Assembly (NCBI GenBank): GCA_002503055.1
Contig: DAQX01000012.1
Span: 9,462 to 73,461, forward strand
Source of the DNA: Euryarchaeota archaeon UBA86
GTDB taxonomy: Archaea > Thermoplasmatota > Poseidoniia > Poseidoniales > Thalassarchaeaceae
Reading direction: 5' to 3'
DNA: 64,000 nt
Positions 62,876 through 64,000 of the stretch are shown one piece after another. The first letter of the stretch is position 1. The number at the start of each line of letters is the position of its first letter. Both the position numbers and the translations under genes were made by a program. Below the pieces are notes generated by a model that saw nothing but the letters and a program-made list of their open reading frames with translations, was not told the DNA's origin and ran no database searches.

Positions 62876-62906
62876 GCAGCGCGGCGGGACATGCCCGCCG
62901 CGCTGC
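62876..62906 (-). terminator. 13-bp hairpin between the binding-protein gene and the permease gene
   Basis: Perfect inverted arms (62876-62888 and 62894-62906) around a five-base loop, 14 nt after the binding-protein stop on the transcribed strand. No long T-run follows, so it could be an mRNA-stability or partial-termination element that makes the binding protein more abundant than the permease. Confidence 0.6.
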
Positions 62907-62920
62907 TTTACGTTAACCAA

Positions 62921-64000
62921 TCAGGCAGTTGTTATGCCGTTGACTGGATCCCAGTTTCTGGTACAATCGTACGAAACGGTGTCGGTAGTAGCATCGTGAG
63001 AGAACTCACCAATGCAGAAACCGGCAGCCGGTACGTCACCATTGTCAGCGAAACTGATTGTTCCGCTGGCTCCATTCCACTGCTGACCTGTGCCCATGAC
63101 GGCCATGTTGGCGTCAAGTCCAGGGTTCGCAAGTGCGGTGAAGGCAGCGAACGCGACGATTGTTACAGCGTCGAAGGCCTCAGCGGTGTAGATACCGCCA
63201 GCGCAGTCTGGGGACTGTGCACAAAGGCTTGCGAAGACATAACCTACAGTTGACATGCCGCCTGCAGCTGCTGGCTTTGTGGCGATAACGCCGTCAACCA
63301 GAGACTTGTCAGACATGTCTGCTGCTAGTCCTTCCTCAGCAATTCCATCAGCGCCGTAAATGGCTCCAGTGTAACCCTGAGAAGCCATCTCTTCAATGAG
63401 CGCAGCACCATCAGATGCGTACGACACCATCATCACTGATGTGCAACCATCATTCATCACTGAACTGACTATCGAAGTGAAGTCAGTTGTGGTCTCTTCA
63501 TATCCAATCTGAGAACAGATAGATGAGGAGTCCATGTTAGCAACGAAAGCGTCTGCTAGACCAGATCCATATGCGTTAGTCATGTGGACTACTGCAACAT
63601 TGTCCATTCCATCTGCAGTCATTACTTCAGCCACTACAGAGCCCTGGAAAGCGTCGCTTGGCACAACTCGGAAGAATCCGGGGTATGCTGAAGCATCAGA
63701 CAATGCTGGGCTTGTACTGGCGTAGGAAACCTGTGGGATTCCTGCTGCAGATAGTAGGGCGTTGGCACCCATGGATGCACCAGAGCATGCTGCTCCGACT
63801 GCTCCCCAGACTCCAGCGTCAATTAGCGCTTGAGCCGCGGTTGCTGCCATGGTACCGTCACAGCCCGAGTCAGCGTAAACTATCTCGAACTGAACACCGT
63901 TGCTGTATCCGATTGTGTTGGCTAGACCGACGGCAATCTGGGATGCTGCTACGAAACCAGGTCCGTAAACAGCGATAGGTCCGGATGCGTCGTTCAGGAA
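62921..64000 (-). CDS. livK: Branched-chain amino-acid type substrate-binding protein (partial, 5' end outside window)
   Basis: 359 residues of the C-terminal part are visible and the frame is open to the right edge, so the signal peptide lies outside. The type 1 periplasmic-binding-protein fold is clear: LNDASGPIAVYGPGFVAASQIAV, GVWGAVGAACSGASMGANALL and GVIATKPAAAGG. A cysteine pair (DSSSICSQ and DGCTSVM) and CAQSPDCAGG may form disulfides outside the cell. It should capture an amino acid, amide or similar compound and pass it to the fused permease encoded downstream. The ligand is not predictable. A strong hairpin follows its stop. Confidence 0.88.
   Translation of the reverse strand, partial: FLNDASGPIAVYGPGFVAASQIAVGLANTIGYSNGVQFEIVYADSGCDGTMAATAAQALIDAGVWGAVGAACSGASMGANALLSAAGIPQVSYASTSPALSDASAYPGFFRVVPSDAFQGSVVAEVMTADGMDNVAVVHMTNAYGSGLADAFVANMDSSSICSQIGYEETTTDFTSIVSSVMNDGCTSVMMVSYASDGAALIEEMASQGYTGAIYGADGIAEEGLAADMSDKSLVDGVIATKPAAAGGMSTVGYVFASLCAQSPDCAGGIYTAEAFDAVTIVAFAAFTALANPGLDANMAVMGTGQQWNGASGTISFADNGDVPAAGFCIGEFSHDATTDTVSYDCTRNWDPVNGITTA

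Overview
The window reads as a piece of a planktonic marine euryarchaeal genome, most likely Marine Group II (Candidatus Poseidoniales/Thalassarchaeaceae). Supporting this are archaeal-type information genes: the secE-spt5-L11-L1-L10-L12 block, MCM helicase, GatE, Pth2, RaSEA for archaeosine and an AK6-type kinase. They are mixed with bacterial-flavoured accessory genes: a class II photolyase, CrtI, AddAB-like helicase-nucleases, a branched-chain amino-acid type ABC transporter, an acyl-CoA dehydrogenase and secreted cysteine-rich proteins. The lineage is inferred from gene content; no rRNA or tRNA gene was seen. Genes are tightly packed, many overlap as ATGA, and no gene-free stretch exceeds 300 bases.

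Layout. 1-6.5 kb: a probable light/photo-oxidative stress cluster (crtI, TrmB-type regulator, peroxiredoxin, ribA, photolyase, TIGR01777 reductase). Three of its genes share the motif TTAAACA[C/G]TC exactly 40 nt before their ATG. 6.5-19 kb: RND/MMPL exporter, J-domain chaperone, FAH hydrolase, LURP-one and AIM24 proteins, amidohydrolase, acyl-CoA dehydrogenase, Ca2+/H+ antiporter, AK6 kinase and a CDP-alcohol phosphotransferase. 18.7-23.5 kb: ftsZ followed by the translation/secretion operon, which carries two oddities: an Spt5 with an N-terminal Nudix-like domain and a uL11 consisting of the C-terminal domain only. 23.5-34 kb: anchored or secreted proteins, YchF GTPase, a degenerate heme-copper-oxidase-like protein, RaSEA, a hexapeptide-repeat protein, a multi-zinc-finger membrane protein and an M20 peptidase. 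34-42.7 kb: an AddA/AddB-like pair. 42.7-48 kb: a secreted thioredoxin-like protein, threonine aldolase and a 1063-residue secreted protein with seven RCC1 blades and fifteen exact 34-residue cysteine repeats. 48-57.6 kb: aminotransferase, cysteine dioxygenase, an aquaporin-like protein with a hairpin leader, Pth2, a probable cobalamin capture pair (ECF S component plus DUF4430 protein), GatE, MCM and a PPC-domain protein. 57.6-64 kb: a Liv-type ABC transporter with LivH and LivM fused into one 1257-residue protein.

Two start-signal styles recur. Genes at promoters often have an AT-rich box about 28 nt before the ATG, as expected for leaderless mRNAs. Some operon-internal or highly expressed genes (L11, L1, L12, LivG, the aquaporin-like gene) instead carry strong purine-rich ribosome sites. 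Two intergenic regions hold decayed duplicates of a neighbouring gene's 3' end.
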